Assembly (NCBI RefSeq): GCF_963675165.1
Contig: NC_087393.1
Span: 2,981,502-3,045,501, forward strand
DNA: 64,000 nucleotides
Reading direction: 5' to 3'
Source: Halichondria panicea
Lineage: Eukaryota; Porifera; Demospongiae; Suberitida; Halichondriidae
The translations under genes were made by a program, and so were the position numbers. Every line of letters begins with the position of its first letter. The first letter of the stretch is position 1. The notes under the pieces are model-generated. The model had not been told where the DNA came from, made no database searches, and worked only from the letters and a program-made list of their open reading frames with translations. Positions 22,676 through 35,079 of the stretch are shown piece after piece.

Positions 22676-24117
22676 TATTATAGGGAACTCCTTAATTGAG
22701 CACACATGTTGTGCAACTATTTTGCAAATGACGGCCAACAATCCTAAGTCATCAGATGACGATGGACATGGACGAAAAATAACACGGGTACATGTAGACG
22801 GTAAGCTGGCCTTAACTAAGATAGTAGAGAATAGTAGAGAACTTGTTTCCTGCTGCGCAAGACAGAAGCAAGAAAGTTAAGAGGAGAAATCAGGGACGTA
22901 GCTTGTTGTTTGTATAGATCTGCATCAGTATTATGTTCTTATTTTGTTAATTGGTCACATGATAATCACATGATTTTTAAGGAAACTTAAATTTTTATGT
23001 AAAAAACAAAGTGTCAAATTAATAATAATTTATATCGCACACTTTTCAATGTATGTGATGTTGGCGTGCCTTAATGCACACACCACACACACACACACAC
23101 ACATACTTAGTTACATTCCAGACTCGGATGCTGAGGTGACCAAAGGCCAGTGACAAAGTCCCCCGGAAATTTTTAAATTTTGGCATTCTACATTCCCGGA
23201 GATAAATTCTGAGCAAATTTGGTATAAAAATAATTATCAATTTGCCAATTCTACGTGAGTGTACCTGGCCTATATACTTTTATACTACTAGAATCTGTTA
23301 AGTGGGCAATAAAAAAAAGAGGCAGTTCATTCCATCTGCATGTGACTGTCTAGCTGCAGATTCAATTATTTAAGTGTTTCTGGTGATAGAAATTGATTAG
23401 TTTGCCTGAAAATATAGAAATACTGAACTCTTATGCTTGTAACTTAGATTGTAACGTAGATGGTGTTGCAATAGAAATGCTGCTTCAGCCACTCTTGTGT
23501 ACCGATCTCCAGTTATTAGGCTACATGTATCCCCATCTAAAAAGCTTTAATGTACACTAATTCACGCTTCGTCATGGTTATTCTCAGCTAGTGCTCAGCT
23601 AGTGCACGGTACTCTTATAGACCATGTATATTGCAATAGCCTAGCACCAGAGCGTGTTCATACAAAGGTTACTGATGCTACTCGGATCACGTCTCTGCTC
23701 ATCTCACGTCTCTGCTCCATTCCCAATTTAAGGTTAGCTATGTCTGTAGAACCTTAATTAAGTATTGTGAATTTAATGTCTGTTAGTCTATCGGATCACC
23801 TTGAACCCTTCATACATTGTGTTTTCCATGCGAGATCATAACTCAAACTTTTTTTTGTTACTACCTTTGTACAGTGGCAAAATTTGTGCACTCTTGTAAG
23901 TTGAATAGGTATCTGTAATAATTTATGCACGGCTTCAATAATGTGTATGTAACCGTAACCGCCCATATGATGTCACCGCCCATATGTTTTGAGAGCTACA
24001 TTTATGCTAAACAAGGGGTGGGCGGATGGATATTTGATTATGTGGCTACTGAACCAACTCAATTAACACCTTGTCAGTAATAACAGGATACATGTATGCA
24101 AGATAAAAAACGACTTT
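22676..24117. other. Noncoding stretch with CA microsatellite
   Basis: (CA)n at about 23,075-23,104. No supported gene. Confidence 0.3.
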
Positions 24118-24357
24118 GTGATTCCAAAGACAAGCTACAAAGAGTCAGAAGACTCTGACTCTGACTCTGACTCACCACCTGTGAAGAAGGCACCACATCC
24201 AAGACAATTCAGAAGAGAAGAAGAAGAGAAGAAAACAACGTACACGAATGAAGAGACGGAGACAATCTTTCTGTACTCAACACCCAGCCTGCTGACATGT
24301 CAACAGTTTCTGCTCGACCACAGGAGCAAGCAAAATATACTATACGAGATAACTTAA
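24118..24357 (+). CDS. Short acidic/basic reading frame, unrecognised
   Basis: About 79 codons with low-complexity composition: a Ser-Asp repeat (SEDSDSDSDSPPVKK) then a charged RREEEEKKTTYTNEE stretch. It resembles a nuclear-protein linker exon rather than a domain. No splice partners or homology are recognised, so it may be fortuitous. Confidence 0.2.
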   Translation: MIPKTSYKESEDSDSDSDSPPVKKAPHPRQFRREEEEKKTTYTNEETETIFLYSTPSLLTCQQFLLDHRSKQNILYEIT

Positions 24358-25394
24358 TTAAGTATAAGAACAATTAATCAGCTGTAAGAACAATTAGCTG
24401 CCATTCATAATACAATTTCATGGTTGTTGTGAATTGTACCTATTAAGTTCGTTTTAAAACGCTGGGATTGCTGACATTTTTATTACAATAAATCGTTTTC
24501 AATTCAAGTGAGCCATTAAATTAACCAGTTACCATTAAACATTGTGGTTGAGTTAGTAAACGACTTTAATGAGTTCTACCTGCTGAAAATGAAAATGAGG
24601 AAGTTTGTTGTCAGAGATGTTCTGATTCTGTCCTTGAGTAAAGTATGTCCGTATGTTGCTATGTGTCATGCTATGTGTCACATAGGTCATGTGACAAACT
24701 ACCAAGGGTGCCCCTGAACCTGGATGTGAGTTTGTGTTGCTATGTGTCACATAAAGAAGGAGGTGGTATGTAAAGAACTACCAAGGGTGGCGTCTAAACT
24801 AAGATGAACATTGAATGAATGAACATTGAATGAAGTTGAACGAAGTTGAACATTGAATGAAGTTGTTTCACTGTTTGAATACGCCTTCAGCTGTACGTCT
24901 CCAACGATTTTAAAATTATGGTGTCTGTAATTCACCGTTTTTGGAATCTGTTGCTGACGAATTAACTACTTCTGCGACCTCCCAGATGGTTGATACTGTC
25001 GAGCGACGATACTTATTCTTCGGTCAGGGGAAAATTGTGTGTGCCCATCATGAATGAGAGTTCTACAGATAAATTGCGATTGGTCATCACACGCCACAGC
25101 GGCTGTCGTGTTATTGTTTATTGTGGGGCGTAACGAGAGTTTTGAAGTCGCAGATCATGATTTTACGAAGTTTGGAATAATTCCCTCGGTGTCGGTGTCG
25201 GTGTCGTTCCGTCGTTCCCTGAAGAATCATGGTATGATGGCCGTGTGTTCGTTGGAATGAAAGTGAAAGAAGTTGTGTTTGAACCTTCTTCGGTATTGAG
25301 ATGAAATGTGCATCAACAAAAACAAAGACAAAGACATGAAAATGGCAGACCAACTAAAGCTCTGTTTATGAGATATCACTGCCCACAGACAATC
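24358..25394. other. Noncoding stretch
   Basis: No supported gene. Contains short repeated motifs (CTATGTGTCACATA at about 24,670-24,690 and 24,738-24,752; GAATGAAGTTGAA-type repeats near 24,810-24,865). Confidence 0.3.
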
Positions 25395-25789
25395 AATTAT
25401 CAAACGGTCACTTTTCTTTCGACAGTACTGCACAAAGCGTACCTCGAGGCCTGACCTTTGTTGTGTCTATCCAATACTGTATAAACTTTCAGCGGTGTGT
25501 CATAGAGAGCGTATCAATTTTCTCAGCTGTAGGTAATTGATGGATTTTTGTACCTGTTAAACAAGTGTGGAAGTGTGGGTGGGTGTGTGTTTTGTTTGAT
25601 CAATTTTATTCTGATCATAATGAGTTGTGGGTAAATACTATAAGTAAATACTATAAGTATGTTTGTTATAGTTCATTTCGTGTCGTGACCTCGTGTCGTG
25701 ACGAGCCCATTTTCATTGCGCAATGCGCATAGCTCCAACACAGCCCACAACGTAAAATTATCATTACCGCTGCCGTGGGAAAGGGTTAA
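25395..25789 (-). mobile_element. piggyBac-like MITE end, copy 4, interrupted
   Basis: Ends TGGGAAAGGGTTAA with TTAA at 25,786-25,789, and keeps GGTCACTTTTCTTTCGACAG, GCGTACCTCGAGG and GCATAGCTCCAACACAGC as in copy 2. About 250 bp of unrelated sequence (about 25,460-25,725) separates the two conserved halves, so either a later insertion or a rearrangement split this copy. Confidence 0.55.
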
Positions 25790-27519
25790 TGCAGACAGTG
25801 ATCTTCAAGTATGACCTTGGGCCATCACCTGAGCCTCTCCATTAAATGTGGTGTTCCCCCCCCCAGTTTAACGTTCATATATAGCGTCTGCATTGAGATA
25901 GCATCTGCATTGAGATAGCGTCTGCATTGAGGCCGGCTTCTTCATATGTGATAGTGCGTTATCGAATATGCTATCTTATCGGTGTATTTCTTTTATTAAC
26001 TTGTTTTATATTTAGTTGTTTTATATTTAGTTCATTTTCCCAGTATCCTTCCGACTGGTGCCTTCCGACTGGTGCTCAAGATATACCCTCGCCAAGTATC
26101 CATCCACCTCACACCTGTCCCCAATGAAATGAAGATTCTGGTGTACTTTTACATGGGTGTACTTTTACCATTTCTTAAGAAACTGTCCAAGTGTGTCCAT
26201 CAACTCACAATAAAATGTCCTCAATTACATCTTCCCGATCATGTCCATCTAAGTACACACGAATTGGCGAAAAGAAAATTGTGTTGAGTATCATCGACCA
26301 CAGGCCCTTTTGGTAGCCATTTTTTCTTGATTATGACGTAACCCACCCCATGTTTGAGGACAGTACCTGCTCAAGTTCAGCGTCTTCTACATTCTCAATA
26401 CAACATGAAAGACCTGCGAAAAAATCACTAAACACAAAAAATCACTAAACGCTACCATTGCCAATGACTTCCGGACAGAAGTTGGTGAATTTAGCAGCAG
26501 CAAATGCCTTTTGTATACAAGCCCCTTTGTGTATATACAAGCCCGTCATTAAAAATGTGCAGCATCGATAGACTTCAGTGTATTTGTAGATAAGTCATTA
26601 TTAATTACTTTTAGGCCTGGTATATTTGACATCCCCTCTTGGAGCATTCATCATTGTCTGATTGTCTGTTGGCCAATGGACTCCTGGGCTTTGCTGGTAC
26701 ACTGCCTCTTAGATTTTGTATCATGTTGGTAAGGCTCTTGTCAACAGATAAACCTCTCCTTGGGATAGGGATAGACAGGTGGCATTTGTACTGGAAAACA
26801 TCTTTCGCGGAGTATACATGCATGGGCACATGACATATCACATATCAGATACATCAAACTAACTAACTGTCTCTGCGCCCGGGTCCAGCTGTATTTTTTG
26901 CTGTATTTTTTGCTGCATCAAAAATTAATGATTCAAAATGAAGCTCATTGTTTTCTGACATCATGCGAAACACAACGGTGCCTGAGTAGTATTCTTGAGA
27001 TACTACCGATACCTAAACCATTAATGTGTGAAATAAATATTGTGTGATGAAAGTCTTACTTATATTATCAGCCCCTACCCCTAGCAAAGATGTCAGTCCC
27101 CACTACCGGTCCCCACTACCGGGGGTTTTATTGGGAGTACATGCGGGATAGTTTGACTTCCTCAACAGTAACATCCGGAAAAGTATAGCACATGCACATG
27201 CACGCATGTAGTCAAATCCCGGGGTGAGGAGAATTAAGTGGGGATTTGATTTAAACCGGGGTGGGGCAATTGATATTGCCCGACATAGCAGGGACTGAAT
27301 TGATAGGTGCAGGTTGCAAACTAGTCTAGTTTCGTCTGCCAGTTTCGAACGGAGGATTACACCAGCCAAGGCTGAATAGCGATCTTCATTTTCCTAGTTC
27401 AGCAGCTGATTTAATATGCTTGTCCAGAGGTTTGTCCACCTACCTCTGAGTGTGTGAAATAGACTATTCAATTATTTTCTCTTTTTCAGCATTCGCCTCT
27501 AGCAATCGCCTCTAGCAAA
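25790..27519. other. Noncoding stretch rich in short tandem duplications
   Basis: No recognisable gene. Several perfect or near-perfect short duplications occur (near 25,885-25,930, 26,425-26,450, 26,892-26,918, 27,096-27,120 and 27,493-27,518). Confidence 0.35.
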
Positions 27520-28025
27520 GAAAGATGCATAACTTGGAAGCAGTGACAGTTTTCTTTATTCAACTTCGTAGCAAAGTATCTCCTGGTTTCCAAAGAAACA
27601 GTCAACCAGCCAGAGCAAGCCTTCATAAGCTGATTTAATACTTGCTTAGATATGAGTGTGTACTTGTGTAGAAGCTGAGTTAGTTTAGAGCCTGTTTTTA
27701 GAGTGTAGTGTACAGTGTTTCTACAGTACTGCTGAAGCCTTTACAGGTAAGCGTATAGTATTATCAGCTAGCTAATAATCATACGCACACAAAGCTTACC
27801 TCTCGCTCTGTCCTTGGCTGACTATTCGACTGTTCAGATAGGACTGTTCAGATAGAACTACAAGGTAGCACTGTTACGGTTACTATCTTTTTTTGCCACA
27901 CTGAAACAAATAAATTGAAGCCCGAGTTTAAAATACAGAAGCTAGCTATCTATTGGTCTCATCCACAATGTATTAGAATGGACACCAGGCCAACAGATTG
28001 GTTGAGTGTGTGTATCTTTATCCCT
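27520..28025 (+). repeat. Dispersed repeat, copy C
   Basis: GTGACAGTTTTCTTTATTCA and the following ACTTCGTAG, CTCCTGGTTTCCAA and GAGTTAGTTTAGAGCCTGTT match 43,929-44,075, and the GAGTTTAAAATACAGAAGC and CCAACAGATTGGTTGAG blocks match copy A at 2.3-2.4 kb. The TG array itself is nearly absent here, replaced by a CCCTTTCC tract. Confidence 0.6.
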
Positions 28026-28561
28026 TTCCCTTTCCCGTTCAGCGCACACAATCTCGACACAATCTGGAACAGTTCAATCACTTTAGTTTGCCAACCCACC
28101 AAATTATCTCCGCCCACAATAAAGTTGTGGGCTGTGCACAAACTAACCATCGACCTTGCTGCTGCCAGTATGTGTGGCCTTTAAAAGCTGCACTCTGGTC
28201 AACCAAGATGCTTAGCAAGCATGTAGACTATTGTAGAGCTTGTGTCCACTTGTGAAGAAGTGCTTGCTGCTTCCTCTTCGAAAATATTCTATGGCTACCA
28301 ACATAGATACTACTTGAAACGCCTATAGAAAGGTAACGAAACTCAAAAGTACTTGTGTTTCATCCCGTTGATCTGCTCTCTATATCGTCCCAGAGCTACA
28401 CTCAAGCTGTCCGGGGCACAAAAAACACAGGTGTTGTTTGGAGAGTTGGGATTGTGCACATTACAAATTTGAGTTCATCTCCTATCTTCTCACTATCAGG
28501 TACGTGCCAAGTTAGGCGGTGAACACTACTGTACTGAATAAAACTACATCATTTATACTAA

Positions 28562-28890
28562 TTAGAATGTACCCATACCCTCGATTTTTTTCCATAGCTC
28601 TACAAGATATGCTATCGGTACATTTCGAACTTCAAGATGTTTATCTTTGGAGAATGTGAAGGGAGTAAGCTCTGCACGAAGATTGTCCCCGCTGATGTAC
28701 TCCTTGGCTTCTGCTCTCATCTTGCCCTCTGATGCTATGGCCACACCCAGTTCCTTGTACCACCTACGTACAACGCAAAGGTACACATATACAGGACATG
28801 TATCTGGAGGTCTGCCTTCATGGCCAAACTCTGTTGAGGAGATATTGTCACTCGTATGGCATCGTCTTTGAACAGTGAGTCCTCCTTACC
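28562..28890 (-). CDS. 3' exon of an unrecognised gene
   Basis: Open minus-strand frame of about 100 codons ending at a stop at 28,562. It reads FGHEGRPPDTCPVYVYLCVV, then RRWYKELGVAIASEGKMRAEAKEYI and a TPFTFSKDKHLEVRN block. Composition and continuity look like real coding sequence. A possible upstream exon lies at about 29,015-28,925 (SASRRNQQHRLLLSGGDH before a GT donor), immediately next to the hAT insertion. I do not recognise the family. Confidence 0.35.
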
Positions 28891-29027
28891 AGTGTGCTGA
28901 ATTTAACTAGCTAGCTGACTCACATGGTCACCACCACTCAGCAGCAACCGGTGCTGCTGGTTCCTACGGGAGGCACTTGCCTTCCCACTCGGAATACGAG
29001 GTGTGGTGACAGGTACCAAGGTGATTG

Positions 29028-32000
29028 CAGGGGCGTAGCTACCATTGTTTCCTGGTTGCCCAGAAACCCCCCCAGCCCAGAAACCCCCCCAGTGAGAAAA
29101 GTGGGCAGGGCTCTCATAGAAAAATTAAGCAGCCCTGCCCATCTTTTCTGCAATATTCACGTGGCTTGCAATCAGTCTGCAACACTCTGAGTCTGCTATC
29201 ATGAAGCGTTTGTCATCCTTTGGCTTTGTCCCAGTGTCTTCCTTAGGCTTAGATGCACCTCAAACAAAGAAGACCAAGACTACTCAATCCTGCTCTAGTA
29301 TATCTCTAGCACAACTTGATTCAGAGAGTACAGATCTACCACAATCCCAGCCACAGGAAACCTCTCAAGGTATTTAATTGTGCTCAGGCTAGACTAGCAA
29401 TACTTTAATCCTTTTAGTGTCTCTCTGTTCTGCTTCTCCTGCTTCATCAGCTTCTACTCCCAGTCATCCATCCTTCGACTGCAGTAAGTCTGACACCAGT
29501 GAGTCTGACACCGAGCGTGTAGATCCAGATCCATCAGTGGTGAGGAATGACCTTGGCACGTACAGCCTAGCTCAGATCTCTAGTATTCCACAAGAGGAGA
29601 AGCTATGGCTTCTGAAAAATGCGTTCAGGCCTAAGAGTACCAAAGTATTCCCTCAGAAGGAAGAGTACAGTAAGAAGAGGTCATTTCAGCACTCATGGCT
29701 GAAGCAGTTCTCCTGGCTATGTTACTCAGAAGCTAGAAATGGTGGTTACTGTGTACATTGTATGCTGTTTGCTAGGCGCACTCTACCACTCGGTCAGTTA
29801 GTTACATCTGCAATGACAAATTTCACACGAGCAAAGGTTACACTTAAAGAGCATGAGAGACAAACAACACACAAAACTGCCACAAAATGTGTAGTTGATT
29901 TTCTAAATCACATGGAAAAAGGTGTTCTATCTGTTTCACAACAGCTACTAATACAGTCTTCTGTCACTATTGCCAAAAATCGATCCATTATCAGATCTAT
30001 TTTGAAAACGATCGTCTTTTGTGGCAAACAGATGATTTCTCTTCGAGGCCATCGTGAACATAGCGACACAAATCCAGGAAATTTTCTTGCTTTACTTGAC
30101 TTCTGAAAAGATGCAGGAGACATGATCTTGGAACAACACTTCCAGACAGCCCCCCAAAATGCACGGTACAATTCGCCACAAATTCAGAATGAGCTCATCT
30201 CATGTGCTGGAGAGTGGATACAGCAGCAAATCCTCAGTGAGATTAAAGATGCAACATTCTTTTCTGTTTGTGCTGATGAAGCAGCTGATTGTTCAAACAA
30301 GGAACAACTACCTCTTGTGCTACGCTTTGTTGATAAAGTAAACACTATTCGTGAGGTGTTTGTCGAGTTTGTTGTTTGCGATACTGGCACTACTGGACAA
30401 GCCATTGCAGAGAAAATACTTGAGGCTTTGAAAAGGTACGGTCTTGATATTAGCTGCCTCCGCGGTCAATGTTATGATGGAGCAGGAAACATGGCTGGTA
30501 AATACAAAGGGGCTGCTAAGGTTGTTCAGGATACCTGTCCAAAGGCTGTGTATGTGCACTGCGCAGCCCATGTTCTGAATCTTTGTGTTGTGGGTGCTTG
30601 TAAAGTTCAACTAGTTAAAAACATGATGGGCACAATGGTAGAGATTTGCTTGTTTTTCTCAAATTCACCCAAACGACAGAGTGAGTTAGAAAAACAGATT
30701 ACTCTAGTTGACAGTTCCAGAGCACAAAAATTGGTAAGCTTGTGCAAAACAAGATGGGTTGCCCGTGTAAATGCCCTGGAGGTGTTTTTTGATCTTTTTC
30801 CTGCAGTTGTTGAAACATTTTCAATCATTAGCAGTGGCAGTTCGAGTGGCTGGAATAGTGAGTCTTGTCGTGCAGCAGAGAGTCTTCTAATTTGCATCAC
30901 AAGATACCAGTTCATTATCTCTTTTGTGGTTGCAAAAGAATGCCTCCAGTACACAAAGGGCCTCACAGTGTCCCTACAGAAGAGAGCTAATGATATTTGC
31001 CAAGCATATTCTGATGTCAAAACTGTGATTGCTACTCTTCAAGATGTGCGAAAAAACATGGTTAGCAAGCATAGGACCTGGCATGAAACAGCAATTACTC
31101 TCGGGGAAAAGGTGAATGCATCTCAGCCACAACTGCCTAGGCGCTGCTCAGTACAAACCTCCAGAAGCAACACACCTGGCGAAACTCCCGAGGTGTACTA
31201 CCGCCGTATTGTTTCCATTCCCTTTCTTGACGAGCTGCTTGCTGCTTTCTCATTTAGACTACAGATTTTCTGAAATTCAGGAAAAAGCTCTCATAGGAAT
31301 GAAATTGGTTCCAACTGTTCTCTGTGATTCCTCTGTGATTCCTCTGTGATTCCTCCATTCCAATTTGCACTCATGACGAGCTTCTAGCCAGCTATGCTGA
31401 AGACCTCCCTTCTCCCTCGTCTCTTGAAGCTGAACTTGATCTGTGGAAGCATAAGTGGATGCCACAGTCATCTAACCCTAACATGCCTGACTTACCATCA
31501 AAAACCCTATTCATGGCTAGATTCAACATGTGGCCCAATATTAACACCATTCTGCGTCTTATTTGCACAATTCCAGTCACAAGTTGCGAGTGTGAGCGAA
31601 GTGTCAGTGTGCTACGTCGTCTTAAGACTTATCTCCGCTCTACAATGGGACAAGAAAGACTCAGTGGACTAGCATTACTACACACACAGTATGGAATGAA
31701 GCTGAACCTGGATGAAATAGTCAACATGTTTGCAAGAAAACATTCCCGTAGAATGGAACTCATGGACATACTTAGTGAATTTGATGAAGCTGATGAAGAT
31801 TAACCATTACACTTTAACTAAGACATTATTATTAATTTACTGTCTTACACCTTTTTCTTTTTCTGTTTGCTGTATCATAATCATAGCCATAGCCATACGT
31901 ACTACGTACATACATATAAACTGTATTACATTTAGTAGGTGTGGCTCAATGTAGAGGGTGTGGCACCGGGGAAGTGGGCGTGGTCTCAAAAAATTTTGCG

Positions 32001-32063
32001 GCGCTATGCGCCGCAAGTTGTTTTTTTGGAAACCCCTGTCTCAAAAGTCTGGCTACGCCCCTG
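29028..32063 (+). mobile_element. Complete hAT-like (ZMYM1/DUF4371-type) DNA transposon
   Basis: Left end CAGGGGCGTAGCTACC and right end (opposite strand) CAGGGGCGTAGCCAGA are inverted repeats of about 13 bp. Both sides are flanked by GATTG (29,023-29,027 and 32,064-32,068). Subterminal hairpins occur at each end: GGGCAGGGCT/AGCCCTGCCC at about 29,103-29,140 and GCGGCGCTATGCGCCGC at about 31,998-32,014. Length is 3,036 bp. It carries one spliced transposase gene, now broken. A 5-bp target duplication is short for hAT, where 8 bp is usual. Confidence 0.8.
29201..31803 (+). pseudogene. hAT transposase (TTF zinc finger, DUF4371, hAT dimerisation)
   Basis: Exon 1 is 29,201-29,369 and ends at a GT donor; exon 2 starts at 29,418 after TTTTAG. 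The N-terminal region is Ser/Thr-rich, followed by a TTF-type zinc finger (SWLKQFSWLCYSEARNGGYC to HCMLF, about 29,695-29,770), a DUF4371-like catalytic core with FFSVCADEAADCSN (about 30,260-30,300) and CLRGQCYDGAGNMAGKY (about 30,457-30,510), and the C-terminal hAT dimerisation region with CECERSVSVLRRLKTYLRST (about 31,588-31,648). It is broken by an in-frame TGA at 30,104-30,106 and by two tandem duplications: a ~7-bp CTGCTTG/CTGCTTT repeat near 31,233-31,246 and an 11-bp triplication at 31,320-31,352. Together these exactly account for both frame changes. A functional enzyme would cut and paste the element in the nucleus. Confidence 0.85.
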
Positions 32064-35000
32064 GATTGGCTGTAATTTACATAAATTCTGTATATATATA
32101 GGATTGTAGTACTTACCTGTCCTCCTGTTTTCACTAGTAGGGGAGACACACTAGTAGGGGAGACACACTGCTGGACGGGCTACGTCGCAGTAAAGATAAC
32201 TGTATCTCCTTTTCTATTGGTGTTAGCGGAGATTTTTGTAAGATGTCGATGTCAAAATGATGTCTATGATGTCAGGGGGTCTCTTAATGGTATTGCAGTA
32301 GGTGGCACGACAACGACTTGGACTGCTCACAGCAGCATGACGCACAGACGTAAGTACGACAAGTTGTCAACTCGATAGGTTGCCGCAATAGGTTAGAGCA
32401 TATTGGGCACTGAAATTCTGGCGGTATATCTTGGTATTGGTGGCTATGGCAATAGCGGCTTAGCGGCTTGATATGAGATTGTTGGTGGCCTTCCCATTCT
32501 CACTACATTTTTTGGCTTCGAAGGTGGCGGCGAACATATCAAGCAGCCTCCCAATCATATAGGGATCTTACTTCTTTGCCGACTTTTTTTGTTAAAAAAA
32601 AGCATTTTTACAGGAATGGCTGAATTGTGTGGGATGCCTTTGTGGCTCATCCAGGCGAACGTCAATGGAGATCTAAATCTGCTGTATCTTCTGGCAGCTT
32701 TACCTAAATTCCCCCCCCCCACAAACCCTTCTTCTCCAGCTTAGAAGTGTGTTGCTCAAATTATGATGCAAGACAATACAGCGTATGCATTTCAACCTCC
32801 TGCCGAATTTCAAGATGATTGTGGGGACCTTTGCTCCCTGAAGCAAAGGTAAGCAAAGGTACACTGTTGCGAATGTCACAGCATACATGTAGTAATCAAT
32901 GGTGCTCCCTTCGGTTTGTACAAGGCATAAGTTTTCAGAAGATGAACAGGATATGTTGAAAAGGTTACTGTTAAAATTTTGATCAATTGCACTATAGATA
33001 CAAATTTGTACTTATCAATGGATCAAAGTGAAAAGTTCCACCCTAAAAAAATGTCAGTTGTAATGGCCGAATCATATTCTGGTCATACATCATCTGTGCT
33101 GCTAAGACCATTCCTGAAAATCCTTTACTTCGAGCGCAAATTCTATGGCGTATGTATGGAAAACCAGACCTATTCGAAAGTCATTCTTTTCTTTTCTGTC
33201 ACTAGACCTGCGTCAGTGTGTTCACTATCATAAATTGTCAGACACCGAAGAAAATCTATTAGCCACATGTAATACAGCCATGTAATTATTAAAATAATTG
33301 GTTCTATTGCATAACAATAATTTTTTGACCTCTCTGCTATGATGATAATTTATTATACATCGAACTTAACGTTGCTCATGTGTTCTGAAATTTTCAGCGT
33401 TATACACGATATCTCGATATCTATGACATTTCATGTGTTCTGAAATTCTCCATGCATATAACATTTCAGCGTTATACACGATAGCTAAAGGTACCTCATT
33501 TCGTGACCTCATTTCGTGTACATTTCAGTGCTTGGCCACAGTCTTGAAATTTCTTTTTTTTTTGTAGTGTTCATGATGCTATCCAATCTGCCACAGAATC
33601 CAATGTTGATAGCACGCTCCCTGTTGTTGTAAACAACTTGACCTAATCTTTACAACAATGGGTACGACAAATGGGTACGGATCGTCGCCCACCCTCTACC
33701 ATGCCCACTGGGTTGGTTTTCGTAGTAATATTTCATGTTTAGTGCAAAATAATGAGACTTAAAAACAACATGTACACAATTAATATTCGTTCACACCTAG
33801 TCTGGTTTAGTCCAATAATAGCATGTTCATGGCAGATTCGGAAGAGTCGATACGACGGGAGCACGTCACTACAGGAGTTTCAGCGACCCCCTCTCTTCTC
33901 TTCCCCCTGCTAATTCAATGCTGAAACGAATAACGAATGTAACTAGCGAATGTAACTAGTGTGGGAGCAGTGGAATGAGTGTGGGCAGTGGAACGAGTGT
34001 GTCGTGACCTCACTTGCAATGAATAACATTAAGAAACATTAAGATCTAAATGTTGGCAATGAATAAAATTAATCTGCCGCTTACATTCGACACCGCGAGA
34101 GAAAATATTAGAAAATATTCTTAAAATTGCTTTGACTCGATGTCTTTCAATTTTTTTCTTGTGCCATCTCTAGCGCCATTTCTCCTTGAGTGTTAGTGAT
34201 TGAACACTCACACCCCTCTTGAACTCAGATCGAAACTATATTGGATTTGAAAAACAACAACGAGCAATCAGGCTAACGACAGGTATAGTTTAGCACCTTG
34301 CGAAGTTTCAAAGAAGGTTGAGACTGATGACTGTGCTGTCTGTATCCATAAGAGTTGAGACATCATGATGACTGTGCTGTCTGTATCCATAAGAGTTGAG
34401 ACTGATGAGTGTGTTGTCTGTGTCAGGCTCTGTACGGCTCTGTACTGTGGAAATACTGCGATCCCTTCTGCCGCTTAGTCATCACGTTTTCACCTGTATT
34501 GGGTGCTTTTCTAGAAATTTAAACCTGTCCCTAGGTTTTTTCTTCCAAAGAGTAATGCGTTTGACAGACAAACAATTGCTTGCATAGTTATTTTTGCCGT
34601 GTAAATCCTTCAGTGTGGGATTGGGATAGGTTGCTTCAAACAAAACAGTGGTCACCACCTGGTATAAGTTCGGACCCTAGGATACCATCCGTGAACACAG
34701 AAAATGCTACAATGCTGCGGAATTACAATGCTGCGGGAATTACAAAAGCCTGCCACTTCGTATCCACAGGATGTAGAACGGACAGGCGTAACACGGAGGC
34801 CCTGGATACAAAACACAAACACATGATAGACACTATATTGCATGCTAGGCTTGCAACATAGATCTAGCTAGACCACACAAGTGTTTCCTTTGAAGTGCTT
34901 CTGAGAGTCATACAACAGCAACAGGTAATTGACTACTTTTTGGTAGCTGTATAATTAGGTCTGAAATCTGACAAAATAAGGGGTACATATTTAATGCACA

Positions 35001-35079
35001 CGCACACATTATAAATCAAGTAATAAGCATAACCCCTTCAGGAATGAGTCAAGAGCATTCCTAAGCACTGTGGAAATCC
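32064..35079. other. Noncoding stretch with many local duplications
   Basis: No supported gene. Examples of duplications are 17 bp twice at 32,133-32,166, a partly repeated ~90-bp block at 33,380-33,490 (TTCAGCGTTATACACGAT twice, CATGTGTTCTGAAATT twice), and a ~40-bp unit repeated at 34,326-34,405. A possible minus-strand exon end with donor GTAAGT lies near 32,115. Confidence 0.3.
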
